Origin: Asticcacaulis taihuensis
GTDB lineage: Bacteria > Pseudomonadota > Alphaproteobacteria > Caulobacterales > Caulobacteraceae
NCBI RefSeq assembly: GCF_900100255.1
Contig: NZ_FMTS01000001.1
Location: 558,001 to 622,000 of the forward strand
Direction: 5' to 3'
DNA: 64,000 nucleotides
Shown here: piece after piece, positions 35,538 to 44,457 of the stretch
Layout: every line of letters begins with the position of its first letter
Position numbering within the stretch: position 1 is the stretch's first letter
The notes under the pieces: model-generated
The model's database searches: none
What the model saw: only the letters and a program-made list of their open reading frames with translations
Told to the model about the DNA's origin: nothing
Made by a program: the position numbers and the translations under genes

Positions 35538-36923
35538 TTAGCTCGCCGTGTCCGGCACGGCGCCCAGTTCGCCGCTTTCACGCGCCTTACGGCCGTAAAC
35601 CCATTCAAATACCGGCGAAGCCATGACCGTTGTGATGATGGCCATCATGACCAGCATAGCGAACAGAGGCAGGCCGATAATGCCCTTCTGCAGGCCGATA
35701 TTGATGATGATCAGTTCCATCAGGCCGCGCGAGTTCATCAGGGCGCCGATACCCAGCGCTGTGCGGTTATCTTCGCCGCTCAGGCGCGCCGCACCCCAGC
35801 AGGCGGCGAACTTTGCGAGTACCGACGCGATCAGAATGGCGCCGGCCACCAGCAGCATGGGAACCGAATTGACCATGTCCATGCGCGTATTCAACCCGGA
35901 GAAGGTGAAGAACATTGGCAGAAGCACGATCACCGCGAAGGGCTCGACCTTCTTCTTCAGTTCCGCACAGAGTTTGCCGCGCGGGATAGCGGTGCCAAGA
36001 ATGAAACCGCCGAAGATGGCATGGATGCCGACAGCGTCCATAACGAAGGCCGCCAGGAAGAAACAGATCATGACGATGGCCAGAACGGAATGGCTCATCT
36101 CGCCTTGCTTTTCGACCATCCGTCCGAGCGGCGCCAGCAGTCTGCGGCCGACGAACACCACTAACAATGCGAAACCAATACCGCCAGCAATCGCCACGAC
36201 CGCTACCCCCGGTCCGGCGCCGAAGGTGGCTAGCACAATCGCAAGCACACACCAGGAAACAGCATCATCGAAGGCACCGGCGGTCAGGGACAGGGTACCC
36301 AGTGACGAATTGCTGAGACCACGTTCATTTATGATGCGCGCCAGCATCGGGAAGGCCGTAAGCGCGATGCAGGCGCCCATGAACAGGGTGGCGTTGAAGC
36401 GCGAAATGCCCTCGGCGAAGAGGCCCGGCACAGTCATCAGCCACGGCGTCATCAAGATGGCCAGAAGGAAAGGCGCGGTGATGCCCGCCAGAGAGACGAA
36501 CATGGCGCTCTTACCCTTCTGCGCGAAGTGATCGGCACGGAAGGTGGTGCCGACCATGAACATGTAAAGGCCCACACCGAACTGCGCGCCGGTATAGAGC
36601 ACGTTTTTCATCTCCTTCGGGAAGATGGCGCCCTGGATTTCCGGCAGGAACAGGCCGAACAGCGATGGCCCCAGGATCACGCCGGCGATCATTTCGCCGA
36701 CCACCTGGGGCTGGCCGAGGAACTTCTGGCCCAGCCAGCCGACAACCCGGCAGGTGACGATAATAACGGCCAGTTGCAGGAAGAAGTGCGTGGAAAAATC
36801 ACCTGGTGCATACGCGCTGGTGACGCCATCGGCGCCAACCGCACCATGTGGCGACAGGATATTGGTTATTTCATGGATGGCGCTTTGCAGCAGGTCCGCT
36901 GGCGCCAGATCGATCATATTCAC
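35538..36923 (-). CDS. CPA2-type cation:proton antiporter
   Basis: A 461-residue integral membrane antiporter with about twelve to thirteen helices, of the Na+/H+ exchanger (KefB/NapA) type. Conserved pieces are QPQVVGEMIAGVILGPSLFG near the N-terminus and the crossing motif region FNATLFMGACIALTAFPMLARI. Later SAGAFDD-like DDAVSWCVLAIVLA and FVMDAVGIHAIFGGFILGTAIPRG follow. No Trk-N regulatory domain is present, so it is the short form rather than a full Kef channel. It probably exchanges Na+ or K+ for protons. Confidence 0.88.
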   Translation of the reverse strand: MNMIDLAPADLLQSAIHEITNILSPHGAVGADGVTSAYAPGDFSTHFFLQLAVIIVTCRVVGWLGQKFLGQPQVVGEMIAGVILGPSLFGLFLPEIQGAIFPKEMKNVLYTGAQFGVGLYMFMVGTTFRADHFAQKGKSAMFVSLAGITAPFLLAILMTPWLMTVPGLFAEGISRFNATLFMGACIALTAFPMLARIINERGLSNSSLGTLSLTAGAFDDAVSWCVLAIVLATFGAGPGVAVVAIAGGIGFALLVVFVGRRLLAPLGRMVEKQGEMSHSVLAIVMICFFLAAFVMDAVGIHAIFGGFILGTAIPRGKLCAELKKKVEPFAVIVLLPMFFTFSGLNTRMDMVNSVPMLLVAGAILIASVLAKFAACWGAARLSGEDNRTALGIGALMNSRGLMELIIINIGLQKGIIGLPLFAMLVMMAIITTVMASPVFEWVYGRKARESGELGAVPDTAS

Positions 36924-37076
36924 TTGGTTTCCCCGGTTGTCTATTGTGACGAGATTATGGTTCGGGCCTTGTAGGCTGCCTTAAGAGGTTACAGATTTTT
37001 GAAGTTGGTCAATTGAAAAGAATATTTTTAAGTCATTTATTTTATTAGAAAAATTACCGTTGCCATTTCACAACAC

Positions 37077-37118
37077 TGTAGCAACATCTCTACATTTACG
37101 CTATTTTTCTTGTAGCAA
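37077..37118. promoter_or_regulatory. candidate operators of the toxin-antitoxin pair
   Basis: The octamer TGTAGCAA occurs twice, at 37077-37084 and 37111-37118, 34 bases apart. The first copy also forms an inverted repeat, TGTAG with CTACA at 37090-37094. They sit in an AT-rich gap 69-110 bases before the antitoxin start. Phd-type antitoxins bind palindromes of this size near their promoters. Confidence 0.4.
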
Positions 37119-37186
37119 TGTGGATTCTCTTTGCAGATGAAAGCCGCCTGTCCTATCGTGTCAGGAACAGTGTTCGGGGAAACATA

Positions 37187-37441
37187 ATGACCACAATCAG
37201 CAGCCGCGATTTCAATCAGGATGTCGGTAAGGCCAAGCGGCTCGCTAGACAGGGACCGGTTTTCATCACCGATCGCGGACGTCCCTCACATGTGCTGATG
37301 AGCTTCGAGGCTTTCCGTCAGATCAGTGGCCAGACGGAAAGCATCATCGATCTTCTGGCCATGCTGCCAGCGGAAACAGCCGACCTGGAACCGACCGATT
37401 CAACGCCCGCCTGGGACCGCATAGGCGGGCTGGAAGACTGA
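37187..37441 (+). CDS. Phd/YefM-type antitoxin
   Basis: An 84-residue antitoxin of the Phd/YefM family. It begins MTTISSRDFNQDVGKAKRLARQ, then has PVFITDRGRPSHVLMSFEAFRQI, the standard DNA-binding N-terminal half. The C-terminal part, rich in Glu and Asp and ending IGGLED, should wrap the toxin. A longer frame from 37118 exists, but ATG at 37187 has GGGGA upstream. It precedes the toxin gene by three bases. The region upstream is AT-rich compared with its neighbours, as at many acquired toxin-antitoxin loci. Confidence 0.88.
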   Translation: MTTISSRDFNQDVGKAKRLARQGPVFITDRGRPSHVLMSFEAFRQISGQTESIIDLLAMLPAETADLEPTDSTPAWDRIGGLED

Positions 37442-37444
37442 TCC

Positions 37445-37951
37445 ATGTACCTGCTCGATACGCCCGTTATCACTGAACTGCGCAAGGCACGAACCGGTGG
37501 CTGCGATACCGGCGTCGCAACCTGGGCCGCCGGTATCGCTCGTCAGAATCTCTATATGTCGGCCTTAACCCTGCTCGAACTGGAAAACAGCGTTGGGAAA
37601 GCCGAGCGACGTGACAAGCTCCAGGCGGCGCCTCTGCGCGCCTGGCTGGATGAGCAGGTGATGAGCGCCTTCGACGGCCGAATCCTGTCCATAGACGCTG
37701 GCGTGGTAAAAAAGCGCGCTGCCATGGGCTATGTCGAATCCAAAAGCGAGCGCGATGCCCTGATGGCCGCCACGGCGCAGGCGCATGGCCTCGTCCTGGT
37801 CACGCGCAACGCTGCACACTTCAAAGCCGCCCGCATCAAGTTATTCAATCCCTGGGGCTACACGCCCGACACTGATGATGCAGAAGACGCCGACTGGCAG
37901 CAGGTGGCGCGCAGTGGCTCGCAATGGTTAAAAAGCCTGTTTTTGAGATAA
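37445..37951 (+). CDS. VapC-like PIN-domain toxin
   Basis: A 168-residue PIN-domain ribonuclease that would cut tRNA or another RNA unless held by the antitoxin. The acidic residues are Asp5 (LLDTPVITELRK), Glu45 (TLLELENS) and Asp104 (SERDALMAA). The fourth site, normally Asp in TRNxxDF, is His125 here, and the usual DTNV is DTPV. The toxin may therefore be altered in activity. After the domain (residue 137) an extension of about 30 residues follows, rich in Asp. The gene begins three bases after the antitoxin stop. Confidence 0.85.
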   Translation: MYLLDTPVITELRKARTGGCDTGVATWAAGIARQNLYMSALTLLELENSVGKAERRDKLQAAPLRAWLDEQVMSAFDGRILSIDAGVVKKRAAMGYVESKSERDALMAATAQAHGLVLVTRNAAHFKAARIKLFNPWGYTPDTDDAEDADWQQVARSGSQWLKSLFLR

Positions 37952-38118
37952 TCCTGGTTTTAATAGCGCGGAAGGCCGACCACAGCCCGCGCCTGGAACT
38001 GAAGGGCGAAGACAGCGCACTGTTCGAGACCCAGCACCCGCACGGCACCGAAGCCGACCAGTTTACCGTCGGCGACGCCCTGAAGCTGCGGCCAGAGCGG
38101 GTCTACGCCTACGCCTGA
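37924..38118 (+). CDS. possible small protein after the toxin gene
   Basis: A 64-residue frame that starts inside the end of the toxin gene. Residues 19-64, from ADHSPRLELKGEDSALFE to FTVGDALKLRPE, have normal codon usage and a globular composition. There is no good ribosome binding site for the ATG at 37924. A terminator follows 19 bases after the stop, which supports transcription through this frame. It could be a small gene of the locus or the 3' remnant of a larger gene. I do not recognise it. Confidence 0.4.
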   Translation: MVKKPVFEIILVLIARKADHSPRLELKGEDSALFETQHPHGTEADQFTVGDALKLRPERVYAYA

Positions 38119-38137
38119 CCCGTAAAATGTATTTTTT

Positions 38138-38162
38138 AAAGGCCGGACACGTTCCGGCCTTT
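38138..38162 (+). terminator. terminator of the toxin-antitoxin operon
   Basis: AAAGGCCGGA and TCCGGCCTTT form a perfect 10-bp stem with loop CACGT. The A tract before and T residues in the 3' arm make it a plausible bidirectional terminator. Confidence 0.75.
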
Positions 38163-38277
38163 AATCCGTGTGCGTCCTAAATGTTTTCCGCAAAGCCTTG
38201 AACCGACTAAGATCAACGCCAACCGCATTTTCGGAATTCAGAAAGTCCTTTGTTTCAAGGACTTCCCCAGACCGCCA

Positions 38278-38295
38278 CCGTCACAAATCTGTCAT
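38278..38295 (+). promoter_or_regulatory. Pho box upstream of the phosphate transporter gene
   Basis: CCGTCAC-AAAT-CTGTCAT matches the classical 18-base Pho box: two 7-base direct repeats separated by an AT-rich 4-base spacer. The second half is a perfect CTGTCAT. It lies 71 bases before the GTG start. It predicts induction by PhoB on phosphate limitation. Confidence 0.7.
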
Positions 38296-38366
38296 AAAAA
38301 CAAATCGACTCTTGCCGCCGCACCTGCCAAAGAGGCGCCACCGAAACCCCGGCAGAGACAGATTTC

Positions 38367-39935
38367 GTGACTTCCACGCCTCATACTGCAAAAGCCTCCG
38401 GCCTTTCCGCCGGACTGCTGTTCCTTATCCCGATCATCCTTGGGCTGCTCTATGTCGGCTGGAGCGTGCATCATGACGCCCTGTCAATCGGAGAGCCAAT
38501 CACGCTGGGCGCCTTCCTTTTCCTTGGACTGGCTCTGCTGATCGCGTTCGGTTTCGAGTTCGTCAACGGCTTCCACGATACCGCCAATGCGGTCGCCACC
38601 GTCATCTACACCCATTCAATGAAGCCGCTCACGGCCGTCATCTGGTCAGGCGTGTTCAACTTTCTCGGTGTCCTGGCCTCGACCGGCGCCGTGGCCTACG
38701 GCATCGTCATGCTGCTGCCGGTCGAACTGATCCTCCAGGTCGGCACCGGCGCCGGCTACGCCATGATCTTCGCCCTGCTCATATCGGCCATCATCTGGAA
38801 TCTTGGCACCTGGGCGCTGGGCATTCCCAACTCGTCCTCCCATGCCCTGATCGGCTCGATCATGGGCGTCGGCGTCGCCAACCAGTTGATGACCTCGGCC
38901 ATGAACGCCACCTCCGGCATCGACTGGGCGCAGGCCATCAAGGTCGGCAAGGCGCTGATCTTCTCACCACTGATCGGTTTCGTCATTGCCGGACTTCTGC
39001 TGCTGGCGATGAAGGCCCTGATCCGCAATCCGAAGCTCTATGCGGCGCCGGAAAGCGAAGCCCCTCCGCCTTTATGGATACGCGCCACCCTGATCGCCGC
39101 CTGCACCGGGGTCTCCTTTGCCCACGGCGGCAACGACGGCCAGAAAGGCATGGGCCTGATCATGATCATCCTGATTGGCGTGGCGCCCGCCACCTATGCC
39201 CTCAACCGCGGCCTGCCCGATACCGCCCAGCCAGCCTATATGACGCAGCTTGATGCCGGCGCCCAGGCCTTTGCCAGCCGTGCCAATGGCGCCACGGTGC
39301 CGACACTTGATATCGCCCGCAGCGCCGTCAATGCCGCCGTGCGCAACCGGCGCATCGATACGCCCGATCTCTATGGCGCCCTGGCCCAGATGACCAGCCA
39401 TATCGAGGACGAAATCACATCTCAGGGCGCCCTGCGCAATGTCCCCTCTGCCGACATGCCACAACTGCGTAACGATATGTACCTGGTCAATGCCGCAGTC
39501 AGCATCCTGAAGAACGATAAAACAGCCCCGGCTGCCCTGTCCGGCCTGCAATCCGCCCTGAACGACATGACGCGCTATATCCCCGGCTGGGTGAAGGTGG
39601 CTACGGCCCTGGCGCTGGGCCTGGGCACCATGGTCGGCTGGAAGCGCATTGTCGTCACGGTCGGCGAAAAGATCGGCAATTCCAAGATGACCTACGCGCA
39701 AGGCGCTTCCGCCGGCATCGTCTCGGCCGTCACCATCTTCGCCGCCGAACGCCTGGGCCTGCCGGTTTCGACCACCCATATCCTTTCTGGCGCCGTAGCC
39801 GGCACCATGACCGCCAACCGCTCCGGCCTGCAAACCTCGACCCTGCGCGGCATTACCCTGGCCTGGGTGCTGACCCTGCCGGCCACCATCGTCATTTCCG
39901 GCGCGCTGTACTTTATTTTCCGGCAGTTTCTGTGA
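38367..39935 (+). CDS. PiT-family inorganic phosphate transporter
   Basis: A 522-residue inner membrane symporter of the PiT family. The twin signature motifs are GFEFVNGFHDTANAVATVIYT (about residues 55-75) and GLPVSTTHILSGAVAGTM near the C-terminus, with SFAHGGNDGQKGMG as the first half of the second repeat. A hydrophilic insert of about 130 residues (about 295-410) separates the two halves and contains TLDIARSAVNAAVRN and a helical region. It starts with GTG at 38367. A Pho box lies upstream. Confidence 0.92.
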   Translation: MTSTPHTAKASGLSAGLLFLIPIILGLLYVGWSVHHDALSIGEPITLGAFLFLGLALLIAFGFEFVNGFHDTANAVATVIYTHSMKPLTAVIWSGVFNFLGVLASTGAVAYGIVMLLPVELILQVGTGAGYAMIFALLISAIIWNLGTWALGIPNSSSHALIGSIMGVGVANQLMTSAMNATSGIDWAQAIKVGKALIFSPLIGFVIAGLLLLAMKALIRNPKLYAAPESEAPPPLWIRATLIAACTGVSFAHGGNDGQKGMGLIMIILIGVAPATYALNRGLPDTAQPAYMTQLDAGAQAFASRANGATVPTLDIARSAVNAAVRNRRIDTPDLYGALAQMTSHIEDEITSQGALRNVPSADMPQLRNDMYLVNAAVSILKNDKTAPAALSGLQSALNDMTRYIPGWVKVATALALGLGTMVGWKRIVVTVGEKIGNSKMTYAQGASAGIVSAVTIFAAERLGLPVSTTHILSGAVAGTMTANRSGLQTSTLRGITLAWVLTLPATIVISGALYFIFRQFL

Positions 39936-39984
39936 TCTGAACTTTTGCAGGCTGGCTTGATCCTCGCCGTTCAAGAAAGTAAGG

Positions 39985-40158
39985 GAATCCACAGATTGCA
40001 CAGATTAACACAGATTTTTCAGTGTCCTAACGACCACCCACAGCGTATGGAAATGCGAAAAAAGCTGCCGCTTCGCGCCATTCAATGTTCGGAACACATG
40101 CAATGCCTGATGATAATGCACTGAAAAATCTGTGTTAATCTGTGCAATCTGTGGATTC
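39985..40158. repeat. perfect 40-bp inverted repeat with 94-nt loop
   Basis: The arms are 39985-40024 and 40119-40158, exact reverse complements of each other. Each arm contains three direct copies of CACAGATT at 10-base spacing. The 94-base centre has no open frame of note. The element lies between convergent genes and could form a long hairpin RNA in either direction. There is no target-site duplication or transposase to show a mobile origin. Confidence 0.85.
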
Positions 40159-40190
40159 ACTTCTTACTCCTGCTCCATAAGGCGAAAGTG

Positions 40191-41564
40191 TCAGGGATTA
40201 GAGACCACCCCACCGCCGACGGCCTGATAAAGCCCGACAATAGCATTGAGATGATCGGCCTGAGCCTGGATCAGGTTCAGTTGCGCCCCCAGCAAGGCCC
40301 GTTGGGCGTCGATCTGTTCGAGATAGGGCGAATAACCGGCCCTGTAGCGATTGCCGGCCAGCCGGTAAACCTCCGCCAGCGATGCCGTCTGATCCGTTAA
40401 AATCAATTGTTGCGCATGGATTCGGTCGACGGCCGCCAGGGAGTCCTCGACCTCGCGGAAGGCATTCAGCGCCGCCTTCTTGTAAGCAAAGGCCGCCTGA
40501 TCGCGCCGTGAGGCCGCTGCCCCGGCCTGGGCTTTCAGACGCCCGCCCTGAAACAGGGGCTGGACGATATTGCCGCCAAGCGAGAAGACATCATAGCCAT
40601 GCGGCAGGAGATCGGAGGTGGCGTAACCGCCGGAGGCCGTCAGGCGGATGGTCGGCATAAAGGCCGCCCGCGCCACATCGAGCGAGCGATCGGCGGCGAC
40701 GATCTGCGCTTCCGCCTGCGCCACATCCGGACGCTGACGCAGCAGGTCGGCCGGCAGGGACACCGGCGCCACAGGCACAGCCAGGTCGGTCAGAGCCGCA
40801 CCGCGCTCGATCACGCGCGGATTATCCCCCAGCAAGATGCTCAGTGCATCTTCCTGGCGGCGGATGGCCAGTTCGACCGCCGGAATCAACTGTTGCGCGG
40901 CACTGTATTCGGCCTGGGCCTGCTGCAATTCCAGTTTCGGACTGTAGCCGGTATCGGCGCGGTGACGGGCCGCCGCCAGGGCCTGTTCGCGCGTGGTCAG
41001 GGTTTCTTGCAAAAGGGCCAGACGCGCATCAAGCGCGCGCAGGGTGATATAACCACTAGCCGTCGCCCCGGCCACACTGAGCCGCGCCGCTTCGTGGCCA
41101 TATTGAGACGCCTGCAAGGTCGCATAAGCGGCTTTGGATGTGTTGCGCAGACGACCAAAAAGATCCGCCTCATAAGACAGCGGCAAATCCGCTTCGCCCG
41201 CCGTCTGGGTCACGGGCCGCCCGGTCACCGCGGATATCGACCGGGAATAGGCGCCCGCACCGCTGGCATTCAGCGAAGGCAACAGCGCCCCTTCCGCCGC
41301 CTGATAACCGTAACGGGCCTCCGCCACGCGAGCGGCGGCGATCGCGAGGTCGCTGTTATTGGCCAGCGCCGTCTCGACCAGGCGATCAAGCACCGGATCG
41401 TTAAACGCGCGCCACCACTCCCGGTCGGTCGGCGCCGGTGTGGCGGTTACCTCCCGCCAGCTTCCCGACGGCGTCACCTGCGCATTGACCGGCGCCTCCG
41501 GACGCGGTCCGGCACAAGCGGTCAGTGCGATGCACGCCACGACCAGCAGCAGCACCGGCTTCAT
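40191..41564 (-). CDS. outer membrane efflux lipoprotein (NodT family)
   Basis: A 457-residue TolC-like outer membrane factor of the NodT/OprM lipoprotein type. The signal sequence ends with a lipobox (LTAC, Cys17), so the N-terminus is lipid-anchored. Two outer membrane factor repeats follow, with WREVTATPAPTDREWWRAFNDPVLDRLVETALANN and NIVQPLFQGGRLKAQ as landmarks. It forms a trimeric channel for the adjacent pump. It overlaps the HlyD-type gene by four bases at its start. Confidence 0.92.
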   Translation of the reverse strand: MKPVLLLVVACIALTACAGPRPEAPVNAQVTPSGSWREVTATPAPTDREWWRAFNDPVLDRLVETALANNSDLAIAAARVAEARYGYQAAEGALLPSLNASGAGAYSRSISAVTGRPVTQTAGEADLPLSYEADLFGRLRNTSKAAYATLQASQYGHEAARLSVAGATASGYITLRALDARLALLQETLTTREQALAAARHRADTGYSPKLELQQAQAEYSAAQQLIPAVELAIRRQEDALSILLGDNPRVIERGAALTDLAVPVAPVSLPADLLRQRPDVAQAEAQIVAADRSLDVARAAFMPTIRLTASGGYATSDLLPHGYDVFSLGGNIVQPLFQGGRLKAQAGAAASRRDQAAFAYKKAALNAFREVEDSLAAVDRIHAQQLILTDQTASLAEVYRLAGNRYRAGYSPYLEQIDAQRALLGAQLNLIQAQADHLNAIVGLYQAVGGGVVSNP

Positions 41565-42670
41565 TGCGTCACCTTCGCATGACTGGCGACATGGGTTTCC
41601 ACCGACATGCCCGGCCGCAGGCGCTCCGCCAGTGTCTGGCCGGGATCGATGCGGATACGGATACCGATGCGCTGCGGGATCTTGACGAAATTGCCCGTGC
41701 CGTTGTCGGTGCGGATCACGGAAAACTCCGATCCAGCGGCCGGCGACAGGCGCTCGACATGGCCGTTGATCTTCGCACCGCCCAGGGCATCCACCGTCAT
41801 GACTACGGGCTGTCCTACCGCCATGCGCGCGGTCTGAGCCTCCTTGTAATTGGCGATGACCCAGCGGTCCGGCGGCACCAGCGACAACAGTTGCGTGCCA
41901 TTGGTGACATATTGCCCGACGCGCACCCCGATCTCGCCCAGTTGTCCGGCTTCGGGCGCGCGGATCACCGTATTGCTGAGGTCGATCTCGGCCAGTTTCA
42001 GTTGTGCGCGTGCCGCCTCGACCTGCGCCGCCAATCCGCCACGCCCGACCTCGACCGTGCGGATATCCTGCTGCGATATCTCCCCCGCCGCCTTTGCCTG
42101 ATTGACCTGTGCTTCCGCCGCGCGCAGCGCCGCAAGGGTCGAATCCCGCTCGCGCAGCGAGACCGAGCCGTCCCCCACCAGTTCATCCACGCGCTTCATA
42201 TCGGCCTGGGCCCGCAGAAGCTGGGCCTGGGCGCCGGCCAGGGATGCCGCCTGCCCTTGCGCCGCCGCGGCCCGCGAGGCCCGCGCCTGCTCGGAATTGG
42301 CCAGGCTCGCTTCCGCCGCCGCCAGACTGGCCCGAGCCGCCGCCACGCGCTGCTGGTAGATGCGATCGTCGATACGCGCCAGCACCTGACCAGCCTGCAC
42401 GGTTTCGTAGTCCTTGACCGCCACCTCGGTGACATAGCCGCTGACCTGCGGCGCGATCACGGTCGTGCGTCCGCGGACATAGGCGTTCTGCGTCACCTGA
42501 TCGCCGCCTGTAAAAGGCGGCAGGTTCCAGGCCCACAGGATCAGCAACAAGGCGACCACGGCCAGCACGGCAAAGAAGGCCAGCACAATATTCGGCCGCT
42601 GCGGCGGATGCCAGTGACGCGGCGCCTCGTCCGGAGCCTGGGTTTGAGTGGGGTTCACAGCGTCGGTCAT
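41561..42670 (-). CDS. HlyD/EmrA-type membrane fusion protein
   Basis: A 369-residue periplasmic adaptor with one N-terminal transmembrane helix (residues 28-48, IVLAFFAVLAVVALLLILW). A lipoyl-like half-motif (APQVSGYVTEVAVKDYETVQAGQVLARIDDRIY) opens and VIRAPEAGQLGEIGVRVGQYV closes the structure around a coiled-coil hairpin rich in Ala, Glu and Gln. This is the EmrA type that pairs with DHA2 exporters. It shares four bases with the exporter gene and four with the outer membrane gene. Confidence 0.92.
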   Translation of the reverse strand: MTDAVNPTQTQAPDEAPRHWHPPQRPNIVLAFFAVLAVVALLLILWAWNLPPFTGGDQVTQNAYVRGRTTVIAPQVSGYVTEVAVKDYETVQAGQVLARIDDRIYQQRVAAARASLAAAEASLANSEQARASRAAAAQGQAASLAGAQAQLLRAQADMKRVDELVGDGSVSLRERDSTLAALRAAEAQVNQAKAAGEISQQDIRTVEVGRGGLAAQVEAARAQLKLAEIDLSNTVIRAPEAGQLGEIGVRVGQYVTNGTQLLSLVPPDRWVIANYKEAQTARMAVGQPVVMTVDALGGAKINGHVERLSPAAGSEFSVIRTDNGTGNFVKIPQRIGIRIRIDPGQTLAERLRPGMSVETHVASHAKVTQ

Positions 42671-44286
42671 ACGGCCGCCTTTGCAGTGGGGGAGGATAAA
42701 GCCAGGGCCTGTTTGCGGTCCGCCAGCCGTTTGAGGATTATCAGGTAACCAATATAAACGGCCGTCAGGATGGCGATGACCATGACCAGCCGTGCCACGT
42801 CATTGAAGGCCGCCACATTGGCCTCGCGCGAAACGACCTGCGCAAGGGAGATAATCCCTCCTTGTACGCGCGCCGCCACCGCCGGATCACCGGCCAGCAG
42901 ATGACTGTACATCGACTGGCTGTGCGCCCGCGCCTGAATGACCTGATAGGTGCTGAGGAGCGCTGAACCCGCCAGACCGCCGATATTCTGCGACAGGCCG
43001 AACATGACGCTGAAACTGACGATAAAGCCCTTGCCCTGCTCCAGCACCTTGCCGAAACCGAACAGAAGCGCCGGCCCGATGAAGAAGGTCGAGCCAAAGG
43101 CCAGGATCGCCTGTGACAGGTAAAGCTGCGGTGGTCGCGTCAGACTGGAAGAAAAACTGTCAAGCCACGCGCCAAACGCGATGATCAGCGAGGCCGCGAT
43201 GATCATGTAGGGAATGCGCGGCGCTTTGAGCAGCACAGCGCTGGCCAGGGTGCCGCCAATCATGGCGAACAGGATGACGGTGAAGAGGCCATGTAACTGG
43301 TCATTGTTCAGCCCGCCAACGGTCAGCAGACCGAGCGTGCCATAGGTCTGTTCGCTCAGCGCCAGCCGCACCAGCATGGCGACGATGCAAAAGCGCAGGA
43401 TGTCCCGACTGCCGATCCAGCGCAGATGAAGCAGCGGATTGGTGCGCCTGTATTCAATGAAGCCGACAAGAAAGAACAGGATAACGGACACCGCCAGGGC
43501 CCAGCCAAGCCACGGCGTATCGGTCCACCACAGGCTGCGCCCCATGACGAGGGAGACCGACAGCAGAAGCATGGCCGGCAGAAACAGCGCGAAGGTCAGG
43601 GCATCAAGCGGATCGAAAGATGCCACCTTGTCGGTCGGCGGCAGACGCACCAGATTGGCGCCAGCCGAGGCTGCCAGGGCCAGCCCCAGTTCGATCATGT
43701 GTATAGTCTGCTGGCCATTGACCAGCAGTTGCTCGACCGGCAGCAGGCGGGCGATCGGCGTCGCCAATTGCGGCAGCCCCACCGCGAAGACGATGGCCAG
43801 CGGCCGGAATTTCGCCGGGAAGACCTGCATCAGGTTATAGATGACCAGGGATGACATGCCCGCCGCGAGGAACCCGCCGGCGGCGCGCGCCACGATGGCC
43901 AGACTGAAACTCGGCCACAGCAGTTCGCTGAAAACCAGCACTATATAGGGCCACAGCAGGGCCCGCATGACCGGCGGAATGCCGAACCGCATCCGCGCCT
44001 TGATCAGCAAGAGGTTGGCCGATGCATTGAAGGCCACATAAACGGCCAGCAGCCAGGTCACCTCGGTCGCCGTTACCCCCATCGCTCCGGCCAGAGGCTG
44101 CGTGTTGACGCTGACAATAGCGTTGGACAGGCTGGCCGCCATGGCCATGATGATGGCCACAATCACATAGCCCACCTTGCGCCGGATGGGATGGCTCGGG
44201 GCATAAGGCGAGCCGGGCATGGTCGGCCGCTCGTGCGGCGCGAACACGTAGTCACCATTCGTCGGTTTGCGGGCCTGTTTGCGCAT
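42667..44286 (-). CDS. MFS drug exporter, DHA2 (EmrB-like) family
   Basis: A 539-residue inner membrane exporter with about fourteen hydrophobic segments. It matches the DHA2 type that works with an HlyD adaptor, although the canonical motif near helix 5 is weak. The N-terminus reads GYVIVAIIMAMAASLSNAIVSVNTQPLAG, and the segment around WLLAVYVAFNASANLLLIKARMRFG corresponds to helix 2. The operon order of exporter, adaptor, channel, each overlapping by four bases, supports a complete tripartite pump. The substrate is unknown. Confidence 0.88.
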   Translation of the reverse strand: MRKQARKPTNGDYVFAPHERPTMPGSPYAPSHPIRRKVGYVIVAIIMAMAASLSNAIVSVNTQPLAGAMGVTATEVTWLLAVYVAFNASANLLLIKARMRFGIPPVMRALLWPYIVLVFSELLWPSFSLAIVARAAGGFLAAGMSSLVIYNLMQVFPAKFRPLAIVFAVGLPQLATPIARLLPVEQLLVNGQQTIHMIELGLALAASAGANLVRLPPTDKVASFDPLDALTFALFLPAMLLLSVSLVMGRSLWWTDTPWLGWALAVSVILFFLVGFIEYRRTNPLLHLRWIGSRDILRFCIVAMLVRLALSEQTYGTLGLLTVGGLNNDQLHGLFTVILFAMIGGTLASAVLLKAPRIPYMIIAASLIIAFGAWLDSFSSSLTRPPQLYLSQAILAFGSTFFIGPALLFGFGKVLEQGKGFIVSFSVMFGLSQNIGGLAGSALLSTYQVIQARAHSQSMYSHLLAGDPAVAARVQGGIISLAQVVSREANVAAFNDVARLVMVIAILTAVYIGYLIILKRLADRKQALALSSPTAKAAV

Positions 44287-44394
44287 GACGAAGACATCGT
44301 CCTAGAGCGTGGATGAAAGGCGGGACTTTAAGACGCGAAAATCTGGAGACTCGAATATGTTTAACGCAGCTTAACCGCCAATTTCCTAACGGCC

Positions 44395-44435
44395 GCTAAA
44401 TAAAAAGCCCATCCGTAGCGTTACGAATGGGCTTT
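44395..44435 (-). terminator. terminator of the cyoABCD operon
   Basis: AAAGCCCAT-c-CGTA-GCGT-TACG-a-ATGGGCTTT is a 13-bp stem with one mismatch. On the minus strand it is followed by a T-rich run. It starts 23 bases after the cyoD stop. Confidence 0.8.
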
Positions 44436-44457
44436 CAAAGGTGAGTTGTACAGGTTC

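Noticed and set aside
39985-40158. CRISPR-like reading of the CACAGATT repeats
   Set aside because: Units are only 8-10 bases and have no spacers; no cas gene is in the window.
41525-42748. A 407-codon plus-strand frame over the HlyD and NodT genes
   Set aside because: The opposite strand has three clear, overlapping efflux genes with normal motifs.
44362-44377. TTAA-N6-TTAA as a CtrA site upstream of the drug exporter
   Set aside because: The CtrA consensus has a seven-base spacer; this one has six.
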